Source of the DNA: Kitasatospora viridis
GTDB taxonomy: Bacteria; Actinomycetota; Actinomycetes; Streptomycetales; Streptomycetaceae
NCBI RefSeq assembly: GCF_007829815.1
Contig: NZ_VIWT01000001.1
Span: 310,001 to 374,000, forward strand
Direction: 5' to 3'
DNA: 64,000 bases
Under the pieces are notes generated by a model. That model was given only the letters and a program-made list of their open reading frames with translations. It did not search any database and was not told where the DNA came from. Within the stretch, counting starts at the first letter, position 1. Every line of letters starts with the position of its first letter. A program made the position numbers and the translations under genes. This document shows positions 15,385 to 25,943 of the stretch, piece by piece.

Positions 15385-15654
15385 CCGCGTGGCGGTCGCA
15401 GGGGGCCTGGCCGACCCGCGACCCGCTGTCGGCCGCCGGTGGTGGTGGCGGTGACGTGGGCGCTCCACCCGGCCGGAGGCTGCGGGAGGGCTGTGGTGAC
15501 GGCGAGTTCGGACATGCCGGGCAGTCTGGCCCGTCACCCGCACCCCGCGCACCGGGTTTTCGGCGCGCCCGCATACCGTGACGAGTGATCAACTCCTGCT
15601 CACCTGACGTCTCGTCCGGACAGTTGCTCGTCCGGACGGCTGGGAGGGACCACC

Positions 15655-16512
15655 ATGCACGTCTTCCTCGCCGGGGGCACCGGTGCCGTCGGCCGCCTGC
15701 TGCTGCCGCTGCTGCTCGACGCGGGCCACCGGGTCACCGCCGCCTCCCGGACCGGGGCGGGCGCCGAGCGGCTGCGCGCCGCCGGCGCCACGCCGGTGCT
15801 GCTGGACGTGTTCGACCGGGCGGCCGTCGAGGCCGCCGTCCGCGCGGCCGCGCCCGAGGCGGTGCTGCACCAGCTGACCGCGCTCGCCGACTACGACCTG
15901 GCCGCCAACGCCCGGATCCGCCGCGAGGGCACCCGCAACCTGGTGGACGCGGCCAAGGCGGCCGGGGTGCGGCGGATCGTCGCGCAGTCGATCGCCTGGG
16001 CCTACCAGGGCGGGCCGGCGCCCGCCGACGAGACCGTGCCGCTCGACCCCGGCACCGCCGAGCCGCGCGCCACCACCGTCGGCTCGGTGGGCGCACTGGA
16101 GCAGGCCGTGGCCGAGCTCCCCGAGTCGGTGGTGCTGCGCTACGGCATGCTCTACGGCCCCGGCACCTGGTACTCCCCCGACGGTCTGATGGCCGAGCGG
16201 CTCGGGCGGGGCGAGTTGGCCACCGGCCCCGCCGTCACCTCCTTCCTGCACGTCGCGGACGCCGCGCGGGCCGCCCTGGCCGCGCTGGAGTGGCCGAGCG
16301 GCCCGGTCAACGTGGTGGACGACGAGCCGGCCGCCGCCACCGAGTGGGTCCCGGCGCTGGCCGCCGCGCTCGGACGGCCCGCGCCCACGGCCGTGCTGAC
16401 CGAGCGTCAGCCCTGGGAGCGCGGCGCGGACAACGCGCGGGCCCGCAAGGAGTTCGGCTGGCAGCCGCTGCACGCCTCCTGGCGCACCGGGTTCGCCGCG
16501 CTCGGTTCCTGA
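15655..16512 (+). CDS. NAD(P)-dependent epimerase/dehydratase family protein (extended SDR)
   Basis: 285 residues, ATG at 15655 with GGGAGGG about 5 nt upstream. The dinucleotide site is FLAGGTGAVGRLLLPLL at residues 4-20, followed by RTGAGAERL, a VLLDVFDR segment and the fold's QSIAWAYQGG. The usual YxxxK pair is not seen at the standard place, as in atypical SDRs of the NmrA/isoflavone-reductase side of the family. It may reduce a small metabolite or act as a redox sensor. Stand-alone gene. Confidence 0.8.
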   Translation: MHVFLAGGTGAVGRLLLPLLLDAGHRVTAASRTGAGAERLRAAGATPVLLDVFDRAAVEAAVRAAAPEAVLHQLTALADYDLAANARIRREGTRNLVDAAKAAGVRRIVAQSIAWAYQGGPAPADETVPLDPGTAEPRATTVGSVGALEQAVAELPESVVLRYGMLYGPGTWYSPDGLMAERLGRGELATGPAVTSFLHVADAARAALAALEWPSGPVNVVDDEPAAATEWVPALAAALGRPAPTAVLTERQPWERGADNARARKEFGWQPLHASWRTGFAALGS

Positions 16513-16604
16513 GGGCGCGCCGGGGGTTCTCCCCACCCCGGGTACGCCCGGCAGCTCCATCGTTCGGGGAGCGCCGCGCTGGAAGTGTTGGGGGCACCGG
16601 GAGG

Positions 16605-16614
16605 CTCCCGGGAG
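16605..16614. repeat. short palindrome upstream of the broken lipase gene
   Basis: CTCCCGGGAG is preceded by TTGGGGGCACCGGGAGG, so the region shares the GGGGGCACC opening with the palindromic insert inside the same gene (17345-17378). It is 26 nt upstream of the lipase start. It may be part of a second, degenerate copy or only a coincidental G/C dyad. Confidence 0.3.
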
Positions 16615-16639
16615 CGCAACCGAACGAGGGAAGACTCCG

Positions 16640-17906
16640 ATGACGAACCCGCAGTCGCGCCGCCGCACCACCCACCGGCTCGCCGCCACCGCCGCCCTGC
16701 TCTGCCTGTCCGCGGTGGCCGGCACCGCCACCGCGACGGCGGCCGACCTCGGCGCCGGCCGGGCCGGGCGCGGCACCGTGGTCTCGGTCACGCCGCTGGC
16801 CTCGCTGGACGCCCAGCAGGCCACCGCCTACGTCCAGGGCATCGGCTTCGCGACCCCGGCCGAACGCGGCGGGGTCGAGCTGGAGCGGGTGGTCTACCGG
16901 ACCGTCACCCCCGAGGGCCGGCCGACCACCGCGAGCGGGCTGGTGGCGCTCCCCCGCGATCCGGGGCCGCGCCCCCTGGCCACCGTCGAGTACACGCACG
17001 GCACCATGGCCTACCGGGGCGAAGCCCCGTCGGTGGCCGACGGCCCGGACCGGGCGGCGGCGGTGATGTTCGCCGGGGACGGCTTCGCCGCGGTGGCACC
17101 GGACTACCTGGGCCTGGGCGTCGGGCCCGGCACACACCCCTACCTGGACGTGCGCTCGGAGACCACGGCCTCGGTCGACCTGCTGACCGCGGCCCGCACG
17201 GTGGAGGCCCGGCACGGGGTGCGCGCCGACGGCCGGGTCCTGGTGACCGGCTTCTCCGAGGGCGGGGCGGCCGCGATGGGCGTGGGGCGGGCACTGCAGG
17301 AGGGCCGGGTTCCCGGGTACCGGCTGACGGCGCTGGCTCCCGTATGGGGGCACCTCCCGGCCGAAGGCTGGGGGAGGGCCGTACGACCTGGCGGGCAGTG
17401 AGCTGCCGGCCGCCCTGGACGGTCAACTGCTGGGCTCGCACGCCGCGTTCTACGCCGCCGATCTGGTGGTCGCCTGGAACCGGCTGCACCCGCTCTACGC
17501 CTCGCCGGCCGAGGCCTTCCAGGCGCCCTACGACCGCACCGTCACCGCCCTGTTCGACGGGGAGCACACCGACGAGCAGGTGGCCGCCGCCCTCCCGGAC
17601 AGCCTGCAGCAGCTCTTCACCCCGGCCTTCCTCCAGCAACTGACCCACCCGACCGGCGAGTTCGCCCGGATGTTCCGGTCGGCGGACAGCGTCTGCCAGT
17701 GGGCCCCGCAGGCCCCGGTCCGGCTCTACGACGCGGACGGCGACCAGGACGTGGCACCCGCCAACACCCGCAGCTGCCAGGCCGAGTTGGCAACCGAAGG
17801 GGTGAACGCGCCGGTGGTGGACGCGGGTGTCACCGACCACAACGGATCGGCACTCGCCTCCTACCCCGTGATCCGCAGCTGGTTCGACACCCTCGCCGCG
17901 CGCTGA
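16640..17906 (+). pseudogene. secreted lipase/alpha-beta hydrolase (secretory lipase family), reading frame broken
   Basis: Starts at ATG 16640 with GAGGGAAG upstream and a signal peptide (residues 1-35, ending ATATAADL). The first frame runs to codon 235 and carries the oxyanion and nucleophile region VLVTGFSEGGAAAMG (Ser in GxSxG). It then turns into VWGHLPAEGWG and stops at 17401. The family sequence resumes in another frame at GGPYDLAGSELP (17373 on) and continues to 17906 with the acid DADGDQDV and His in VTDHNGS. The two parts together make one complete enzyme of ~410 residues. The break is a 34-nt G/C-rich palindrome (17345-17378), not a multiple of three. It is a pseudogene, a sequencing problem in a hairpin, or a frameshift site. 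Confidence 0.85.
17345..17378. repeat. short palindromic element inserted in the lipase gene
   Basis: The insert reads GGGGGCACCTCCC, CCGAAGG and GGGGGAGGG in order: CCTCCC pairs with GGGAGG around a CCGAAGG tip. From memory, dispersed palindromes of this shape (GGGGGxACCTCCC...GGGGGAG) are common between Streptomyces genes; here one sits within a coding region. The exact ends cannot be fixed because the flanks are G-rich. Confidence 0.6.
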
Positions 17907-17913
17907 CCACGCG

Positions 17914-18291
17914 TCAGGAGGCGGTCGGCTCGATCTCCCCCGCGAAGACGATGACCTGGTCGATGAGGCTGCGCCGCAGATGCACGACGTCCGTTCCCGC
18001 CAGGCGGGGGCCGCCGTCCGGCGTGGTGAAGGCCCACTGGTACCGGGCCCACTCGTCAGGCATGTCCACCGCCGAGCAGCGCGCCATCATGCCGGGTCCC
18101 GCCGGGTGGTGCCGGATGTCCAGCACGAACCGCTCGACCGCCGCGATCCCTTCGCTGCGGCCCAACGGCCCCCAGAAGACCACGTCCGAGGTCAGGGCCC
18201 GGGAGAGCAGGGCAGCCACATAGCTGTCGTCCGAGGCGTTGAACGCGGAGATGAAGGTGTCGATCGCGGAGCGTGCCGTCTCTTCCTGCAT
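17914..18291 (-). CDS. NTF2/SnoaL-like domain protein
   Basis: 125 residues. MQEETARSAIDTFISAFNAS is the family's first helix, followed by a curved beta sheet (SDVVFWGPLGRSEG, RYQWAFTTPDGG, GTDVVHLRRSLIDQVIVFAG). Proteins of this fold are small-molecule isomerases/hydrolases or binding proteins with a conical pocket. The active residues are not identifiable. ATG start at 18291. It converges on the lipase (7-nt gap). Confidence 0.78.
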   Translation of the reverse strand: MQEETARSAIDTFISAFNASDDSYVAALLSRALTSDVVFWGPLGRSEGIAAVERFVLDIRHHPAGPGMMARCSAVDMPDEWARYQWAFTTPDGGPRLAGTDVVHLRRSLIDQVIVFAGEIEPTAS

Positions 18292-18372
18292 GCTCCAGTA
18301 ATACCAGCCGTTGCGCGTGCGCTCGTCCCGCGAGCCGCCTTCCGATCGGGGTTGACCGTCCCGGTCACGGCG

Positions 18373-19140
18373 CTAGGCGGCCTGACGGACCGCCACGGCG
18401 CTGCGCGGCGTCCAGTCGGCGGGCAGGTCGCGCATCAGGAAGACGCTGTCCAGGGTGGCACTGCCGAGCTCGAAGCGGTGCGGGTCGTCGAAGTAGGAGG
18501 ACTCGGCCGAGTCGACCCGGCAGGGCGTCATCTCCCAGCTTTTGGTGCGCAGTTCGACCACGTCGAGGTGGCCGGAGCCGGGCCGGGCGGGCTCCGAGAG
18601 GCCGTGCGCGCCGGTGCGGAAGAAGGCGGCCGCCTCGGCCATGTCGGCGAACAGCCGGCTGTCGCGCAGCTCGTCCGCCACGGTGGCGGTGACCGAGGTG
18701 CGGACCTCGCCGTCCCGACTGGCGTAGGAGAGGCTGAACCGCTGCGCCGTCTCCTCGATGCGGAAGCGGGCCAGGCCGTGCGGCCCCGGGAAGAGCCGGC
18801 CGCCGGCCAGCGCGGCGAGCCGGGAGCCGGTGTCCCGGCGCGGGATGTAGACGCCGGTCCGGACGCCGTCCGGCCCGTCCCACTCGACGGCGATCCGGTG
18901 CGCCGCGCCCTCGACCCGCAGGCCGGCGCCGCGCGGCGCCCAGCTCGGGCGCACCCCGCCGAGCCGGATCAGGCAGACCCCGCCGAGCGCCCAGCCGCTC
19001 TGCGTGAGCTTCGGGCGCAGCGGCGTCGGCAGCACCCGTGCGGCGGCGGTCGGATCGACCCGGTAGTTGACCAGCAGCCGGCGTTCCACCGTACTGGCCA
19101 TGGTGCCCATCGTGCTTTGAAGCATGGTGCCCTGAAGCAT
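18373..19140 (-). CDS. DUF2071 (YqjF-like) family protein
   Basis: 255 residues from the ATG at 19140, preceded by GAGGGGGA and only 2 nt after the ArsR stop. The N-terminus RRLLVNYRVDPTAAARVLPTPLRP is the DUF2071/COG3361 opening, followed by the family's GVYIPRRDTGSR and a C-terminal acetoacetate-decarboxylase-like beta barrel. The protein is likely cytoplasmic; the substrate is unknown. The gene forms an operon with the ArsR regulator, which probably represses it. Confidence 0.78.
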   Translation of the reverse strand: MLQGTMLQSTMGTMASTVERRLLVNYRVDPTAAARVLPTPLRPKLTQSGWALGGVCLIRLGGVRPSWAPRGAGLRVEGAAHRIAVEWDGPDGVRTGVYIPRRDTGSRLAALAGGRLFPGPHGLARFRIEETAQRFSLSYASRDGEVRTSVTATVADELRDSRLFADMAEAAAFFRTGAHGLSEPARPGSGHLDVVELRTKSWEMTPCRVDSAESSYFDDPHRFELGSATLDSVFLMRDLPADWTPRSAVAVRQAA

Positions 19141-19142
19141 CG

Positions 19143-19475
19143 TCAGTCCCCCTCGGACTCCTCGACCGGGCGCCACCTGGTGTGGCGCAACACGATCTGC
19201 TCCGGGCAGACGGCGCTGAGGAACCGGCCGACGCAGACCGCCAGCCGGTCCTCCACGAGTCCGTAGAGGATCCGGTTGGCGTCGCGCCGCTCGGTCACCA
19301 GCCCGGCCTCCTTGAGCACCTTGAGGTGCCGGGAGACCGAGGGCCCGCTGATGGTGAACCGGGCCGCGATCTGCCCGGCCGCCAACTCCCCCTCCCTGAG
19401 GTCCTCAAGGATCTGCCGCCGGGTCGGGTCGGCGAGCGCGCGGAAGACGCTCGCCTCGTCGTCTGCCTGAGCCAT
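19143..19475 (-). CDS. ArsR-family transcriptional regulator
   Basis: 110 residues. Winged helix: VFRALADPTRRQILEDLREG, ELAAGQIAARFTISGPSVSRH, LKVLKEAGLVTERRDANRIL. The metal-binding ELCVCDL site of metal sensors is missing, which puts it in the non-metal SdpR-like group. ATG at 19475 is directly next to a large dyad, so autorepression is likely. DUF2071 follows with 2 nt spacing. Confidence 0.9.
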   Translation of the reverse strand: MAQADDEASVFRALADPTRRQILEDLREGELAAGQIAARFTISGPSVSRHLKVLKEAGLVTERRDANRILYGLVEDRLAVCVGRFLSAVCPEQIVLRHTRWRPVEESEGD

Positions 19476-19477
19476 GC

Positions 19478-19509
19478 TTAGGAATTTAGCACTGGAGCTA
19501 AGAACCTAA
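19478..19509. promoter_or_regulatory. probable ArsR operator
   Basis: TTAGGxxxTTAGC and GCTAAxxxCCTAA are inverted copies separated by 6 nt, a 32-bp dyad that starts 3 nt upstream of the arsR start codon (the transcript leader must be very short). Its A/T content stands out from the flanks, which suits an ArsR operator. Confidence 0.7.
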
Positions 19510-19540
19510 AAGGGGGTCAGCGAGGGCCGGCGGCAGAGCT

Positions 19541-21922
<2,382 letters not shown>

Positions 21923-22016
21923 CGTGCTCTCTCCCGTGTCCCGACCCTGACCGTCGCCCGCAGCCTAATCCGGGATCGCGGTCATTCGAACGCGGCGCGA
22001 GGACGCCCGCGCGCGC

Positions 22017-22466
22017 TCACCCCACACCCCGGTGCGCCGGGCCGACGGTCGCCCAGACCCGCTTGCCGATGCCGTCGCGCCGACCGAAGCCCCAGGCGAG
22101 CGCGAGTTGCTCCACCAGCCACAGGCCTCGGCCGCTCTCGTCCTGCGGATCCGCCGAACGCACCGTCGGCGCGGCGGCGTTGGCGTCGTGCACCTCGATG
22201 AGCAGCCGTTCCGCGCGGCGTTCGAGGCGGAGCAGGATCAGTTCGCCGAACTGGCCCCCGTCCGGCCGCCCGTGCTGCACGGCGTTGGCCACCAGCTCGC
22301 TGACCACCAGCTCGGCTGCGACGGCGCACGGTCCGCCCTCCGGCGCGCCGCCGGCGAGGAAGTCGCGCAGCAGCGCTCGCGCCTCCCCTGCCGACCTGTT
22401 GTGACGCGGCAGCCACCGCGCGAACTCATCCTCGACCGCCTGCGGACTCTCCAGCGTTTCGGACAT
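22017..22466 (-). CDS. ATP-binding anti-sigma-factor-like protein (RsbW-type HATPase)
   Basis: 149 residues from the ATG at 22466, because AGGAAGGGG lies 6 nt before it; an ATG at 22487 would place this site within codons. GHKL boxes: VVSELVANAVQHG (N box), EVHDANAAAP (G1) and ESGRGLWLVEQLALAWG (G2). Such proteins are usually anti-sigma kinases or their relatives in WhiJ-type gene groups. It diverges from the HTH/DUF397 genes with 259 nt in between, which is the known arrangement of those groups. Confidence 0.85.
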   Translation of the reverse strand: MSETLESPQAVEDEFARWLPRHNRSAGEARALLRDFLAGGAPEGGPCAVAAELVVSELVANAVQHGRPDGGQFGELILLRLERRAERLLIEVHDANAAAPTVRSADPQDESGRGLWLVEQLALAWGFGRRDGIGKRVWATVGPAHRGVG

Positions 22467-22725
22467 CGCAACGCCCCTTCCTGGCATCGATCACCGGCAG
22501 CAATCGGGGTGCGGTGCAGCCCTGTTGACGGCTTGCGGCAGGCATGGGGATGCCCGGTCGACGAGTCGTCATGATCACTGAGGTGAGCGGATCGACTACT
22601 GTTCGTCAGCATGCTCCCAGAAATCCCCACGGTGCAAGTTGCTACTGCGGAAGTCGTTAAAGATTGTTTTCGCGGTCCGCTGCGGGCAGACTTGCCACCG
22701 CCACCAGCGAGAGGAGGTCCCCGAC

Positions 22726-23586
22726 GTGCCCGTGAACAAGAACCCGACGGTCCGTCAACGGCGCCTGGCCCGAACGCTCAAGGAGCTCCGGACCGCGAAG
22801 CGGCTGACACTTGCTCAGGCCGCACAGCAGTTGGAGTGCGCCGAGAGCAAGATCAGCCGGATCGAGGCAGCCCTGTCCGGCATCCGCCTGGTCGATCTGC
22901 GGCTGCTGCTCGACTTCTACGGAGTGCAGGACCCGGCTGAGCGGGCCCGCCTGGAGGCGCTGTCGCGCGAGGGGCGCTTGCGGGGGTGGTGGGACCGGTA
23001 TTCGGAGACGCTCGCGCCGGTCTACGCGGATTACATCGCCCTTGAGGCGGATGCGTCGGACATGTACAGCATCGAGACGCTGCTGATTCCAGGGCTGTTG
23101 CAGACCGAGGACTACACCCGTGCGGTCGTCCGGGCGCAGATCCCGGATGCGACATCGGAACAAGTCGAAACGCTCACCAAAGTTCGGCAGGAGCGCCGGT
23201 CGGCACTGACGCGTGAGTCGCCGCTTCGCATGTGGGCCGTGCTGTCCGAATCCGTGCTGAAGCACCAGATCGGCGGACTCGCGGTGATGCGCGAGCAGCT
23301 TGACTTCCTCGTCACCTCAGCCGCCCAACCGAACATCAACGTCCAGGTTCTTCCCGAGAGTTCGGATGTGCATGCAGCGCTGTTCGGCCCTGTCGCCATC
23401 CTGAGTTTCCCGGACACCACCGACACGGACGTGGTGTACGTGGACAGCCTCCTCAGCACTCTCTACATCGAGGAGCCGGCCGAGGTGGGCAAATACGCCG
23501 ACCTGTTCCGCCGGGCCTTGGCGGAATCGCTGCCAAGCACGAGGTCAATCGCACTCATCGAGCGCATCGCAAGGGAAATGGTCTAG
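22726..23586 (+). CDS. WhiJ-type helix-turn-helix regulator with DUF5753 domain
   Basis: 286 residues from the GTG at 22726, with AGGAGG 8 nt upstream. N-terminal XRE-type HTH: RLARTLKELRTAKRLTLAQA, AQQLECAESKISRIEAALSG. The rest is the DUF5753 domain: GWWDRYSETLAPVYADYIAL, EADASDMYSIETLLIPGLLQTEDYT-like centre, and a C-terminal FLVTSAAQPNINVQVLPESS and FGPVAILSFP. These regulators pair with small DUF397 partners and influence development and antibiotic production in Streptomyces. The next gene starts 4 nt after the stop. Confidence 0.9.
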   Translation: MPVNKNPTVRQRRLARTLKELRTAKRLTLAQAAQQLECAESKISRIEAALSGIRLVDLRLLLDFYGVQDPAERARLEALSREGRLRGWWDRYSETLAPVYADYIALEADASDMYSIETLLIPGLLQTEDYTRAVVRAQIPDATSEQVETLTKVRQERRSALTRESPLRMWAVLSESVLKHQIGGLAVMREQLDFLVTSAAQPNINVQVLPESSDVHAALFGPVAILSFPDTTDTDVVYVDSLLSTLYIEEPAEVGKYADLFRRALAESLPSTRSIALIERIAREMV

Positions 23587-23590
23587 CAAC

Positions 23591-23815
23591 ATGGTGAGCA
23601 GTTTTCTGACGTCCGCCTCCACTGCCGGCTTCACCTGGCGGAAGTCCTCCTTCTCGGGCGCCCAGAGCAATTGCGTCGAGGTCGCCGACGACGTGCCCGG
23701 CATCGTCCCCGTGCGCGACTCCAAGAACCCCCACGGCGCCGCCCTGCTCTTCACCACCAACGCGTGGACGGCATTCGTGGGCGAGCTCAAGCGGGACGGC
23801 TTCCCCACCATCTGA
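23591..23815 (+). CDS. DUF397 protein, copy 1
   Basis: 74 residues with the DUF397 pattern WRKSSFSGAQSNCVEVADDV, PVRDSKNPHGAALLFTTNAWTAFV. It starts 4 nt after the HTH gene, so both are on one transcript. Small DUF397 proteins modulate the partner HTH protein, presumably by direct contact. Copy 2 follows 40 nt later and is 80% like this one by eye. Confidence 0.9.
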   Translation: MVSSFLTSASTAGFTWRKSSFSGAQSNCVEVADDVPGIVPVRDSKNPHGAALLFTTNAWTAFVGELKRDGFPTI

Positions 23816-23855
23816 GCATCAGCACTCGACGCTCACAAGGGAGATGACCCACACC

Positions 23856-24071
23856 ATGACGAACAGCCATCTGACCTCCACCAGCCCTACCTGGCGGAAG
23901 TCCACCTTCTCGGGCGCCCAGAGCGAGTGCGTCGAGGTCGCCGACGGCATCCCCGGCACAGTCCCCGTGCGCGACTCCAAGAACCCCGACGGCGCCGCCC
24001 TGCTCTTCCCCACCGACGCGTGGACGGCGTTCGTGGGCCAGCTCAAGCGGGACGGCTTCACCGCTGTCTGA
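23856..24071 (+). CDS. DUF397 protein, copy 2
   Basis: 71 residues from the ATG at 23856; an ATG at 23844 directly abuts AAGGGAG and is too close to it. The body WRKSTFSGAQSECVEVADGI and PVRDSKNPDGAALLF follows copy 1 closely, so this is a tandem duplicate. It may compete with copy 1 for the regulator. A strong terminator follows. Confidence 0.85.
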   Translation: MTNSHLTSTSPTWRKSTFSGAQSECVEVADGIPGTVPVRDSKNPDGAALLFPTDAWTAFVGQLKRDGFTAV

Positions 24072-24087
24072 CCCGGGAACCCGTGAG

Positions 24088-24113
24088 CCCCGGGTCTGTT
24101 GCCAGACCCGGGG
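24088..24113. terminator. terminator of the HTH-DUF397-DUF397 operon
   Basis: CCCCGGGTCTG pairs exactly with CAGACCCGGGG around a TTGC loop, 16 nt after the second DUF397 stop. It also serves the convergent gene ending at 24140. Confidence 0.85.
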
Positions 24114-24139
24114 CCCCGGGGCACCGTCTCAGCCGGTGA

Positions 24140-25690
24140 TCAGGCGATCGTCCACTGCTGGAGCGGGGAGCCGGTGTTCAGCTCCTGGCTCACCAGGGAG
24201 TCGTTGTCGGAGAAGTCGGTGGTGAGCAGCAGTCCCGAGTAGGCGTTGGTGAGGGTGTAGGCGCCCGAGGGCAGCTTCACGGCCTGCCAGTGCTGGTTCG
24301 CCGCACCGGTGCAGGCCTCCTGGACCACCGCGGCACCCACGACGGGAACCTTCCACCCGCCGTCGTCCAGGCAAAGCTTCGAGGCGGCACTGGCGATGGT
24401 GTAGGACTTGTCCGGCTGCTGGGTGAACACCCACTTCTGGTTGGTGCCACCGTCCTTGACCCAGGTGATCGGCTGCTCGCCGGGGGTCGTGGAGGAGGCC
24501 GGGTCGTCGAGGGCGAAGCCGCCGCCGACCGTCAGCTGGTGCGTGCCGGTCAGGTCGCCGCCGTGGTTGACGATCGGGTGGGAGATCGCGCAGGAGTTGG
24601 TGTCGTTGGACCACGAGGCCTGCTCGGCGTAGCTGCCGAACGGGCCGAAGCTCACCCGCTGCGCGCCACCGGCCTGGCCGGGCTTGATCCAGGCGCACTC
24701 GTCCGAGTTCTCGTCGCCGCCGACCGGGTTGGCCCAACCGGTGTTCGGATAGGTGTCGGACATCATCTCGTGCCACTCGTGGCCGAGCGTCATGGTGTAG
24801 CCGTCGAGATTGCCCGCCGCACCGGCCGTGACGAAGTTCTTGCCGCAGTCGGCCATGTCGACGTTGTACGGCTGGTTGCTGAACGCGATGTCGTTGCCGT
24901 AGGCGGACGGCGCCGCGCCACCGCTGAGGTTGGCCGCGTCGTTGTTCCAGTCGTGCCACGCGCAGTACTGGCCCTGGTAGCCGTCCGGGTTGGTGCCGTG
25001 CGGCGACATGATCACGTAGTACGCGTTGCGGTTGCTCGCCGCGGTCTTGTTGCCGAAGTGCCCGGCGGCCTTGTTCGCCTCCAGGGCGAGGCCGTGGCCG
25101 TTGGCCTTCGCGGGCGAGGGCGCGGCGTTGTCGTACCAGATGCCGGTCAGGACGCCACCGGCCTGGTAGGGGACGAACTGCGCGGCCGGCAGGTTCGCCG
25201 GGCAGGCGCGCGCACCCTTGGCCACGCCCGCGCCGTCGCACCACTGCGTCAGGTCCGCCGACCAGAGTTCGCCGTTGGTGCCGATGCCCTTGAACATCTG
25301 CTGCGCCGCACCGGCCACGCCGGCCGCGTCGCCGGAGAACTTGGCGTTGCCGTTCGCGTCGGTGGTCTGCTTGCCCCACTGGGTGCCGTAGAAGACCAAG
25401 TACACCTTGGTCTTCGCCCCGCTCATGACGCCCGCACCGTCGATGCCGCCGTTGTAGGCGAGCGTGTTCTTGTTGGCGGCGGGCGCCGCGACCCGGGCGG
25501 CGGCGTGCACCGCACGCGCCTGGGCCGCCTGATCGACCGTCACCATGACGCCCGCCCGGTGGGCGGACGCGGCAGGGGCGTCCGTCGCCTGGGCAGCGCC
25601 ACCGGCGGCGGTCGCGGACGCGGCTGCGCTCACCAGGAGCGCGATGGCCGCACCGAGCACGACCGCACCGCGTATCGTCGTTCTCTTCAC
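24140..25690 (-). CDS. secreted HExxH metalloprotease-like protein with ricin-type lectin tail
   Basis: 516 residues, GTG start at 25690. Signal peptide about 1-29 (AAIALLVSAAASATAAGG). The central domain begins KTKVYLVFYGTQWG and has the zinc-protease motif H-E-W-H-E in TLGHEWHEMMSDTYP (about residue 305), followed by ENSDECAWIKPG, which may supply the third ligand or the wall of the site. The C-terminal ~130 residues have the Q-x-W repeats of a ricin B beta-trefoil (TNQKWVF, NQHWQAV, LQQWTIA). The set suggests an exported protease directed to a glycan. Its N-terminal half resembles the EXORDIUM/phosphate-induced family in parts, so activity is not certain. Not in an operon. Confidence 0.7.
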   Translation of the reverse strand: MKRTTIRGAVVLGAAIALLVSAAASATAAGGAAQATDAPAASAHRAGVMVTVDQAAQARAVHAAARVAAPAANKNTLAYNGGIDGAGVMSGAKTKVYLVFYGTQWGKQTTDANGNAKFSGDAAGVAGAAQQMFKGIGTNGELWSADLTQWCDGAGVAKGARACPANLPAAQFVPYQAGGVLTGIWYDNAAPSPAKANGHGLALEANKAAGHFGNKTAASNRNAYYVIMSPHGTNPDGYQGQYCAWHDWNNDAANLSGGAAPSAYGNDIAFSNQPYNVDMADCGKNFVTAGAAGNLDGYTMTLGHEWHEMMSDTYPNTGWANPVGGDENSDECAWIKPGQAGGAQRVSFGPFGSYAEQASWSNDTNSCAISHPIVNHGGDLTGTHQLTVGGGFALDDPASSTTPGEQPITWVKDGGTNQKWVFTQQPDKSYTIASAASKLCLDDGGWKVPVVGAAVVQEACTGAANQHWQAVKLPSGAYTLTNAYSGLLLTTDFSDNDSLVSQELNTGSPLQQWTIA

Positions 25691-25943
25691 TGCGCGATTC
25701 CCCTCTGGACCGTTGCGTGGTCCATTTCCAGAGGTTGATCAGCACGATTGTGCTGCGGTGAAGTTAGAAGCCGCGGCAATCTCCAGTCAAGGAAAAGACC
25801 CAGCAAACTCCCAGGCGAAGATATCGAAACACCTTGGAAATACGGCCTCGTCGCCGGATCGCCCGCAATTAATTCGGCGGACACGAGATGCTAACCGGAC
25901 CAAGAAATGCCACCCGGCGAGGGCTTGGACCGGTGACGGGGAT
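25691..25943. other. intergenic region
   Basis: 253 nt between the metalloprotease-like gene start and the GNAT stop, lower in G/C than its flanks (for example AATTAATTC). It should carry the promoter of the former. I see no further gene or dyad. Confidence 0.4.
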
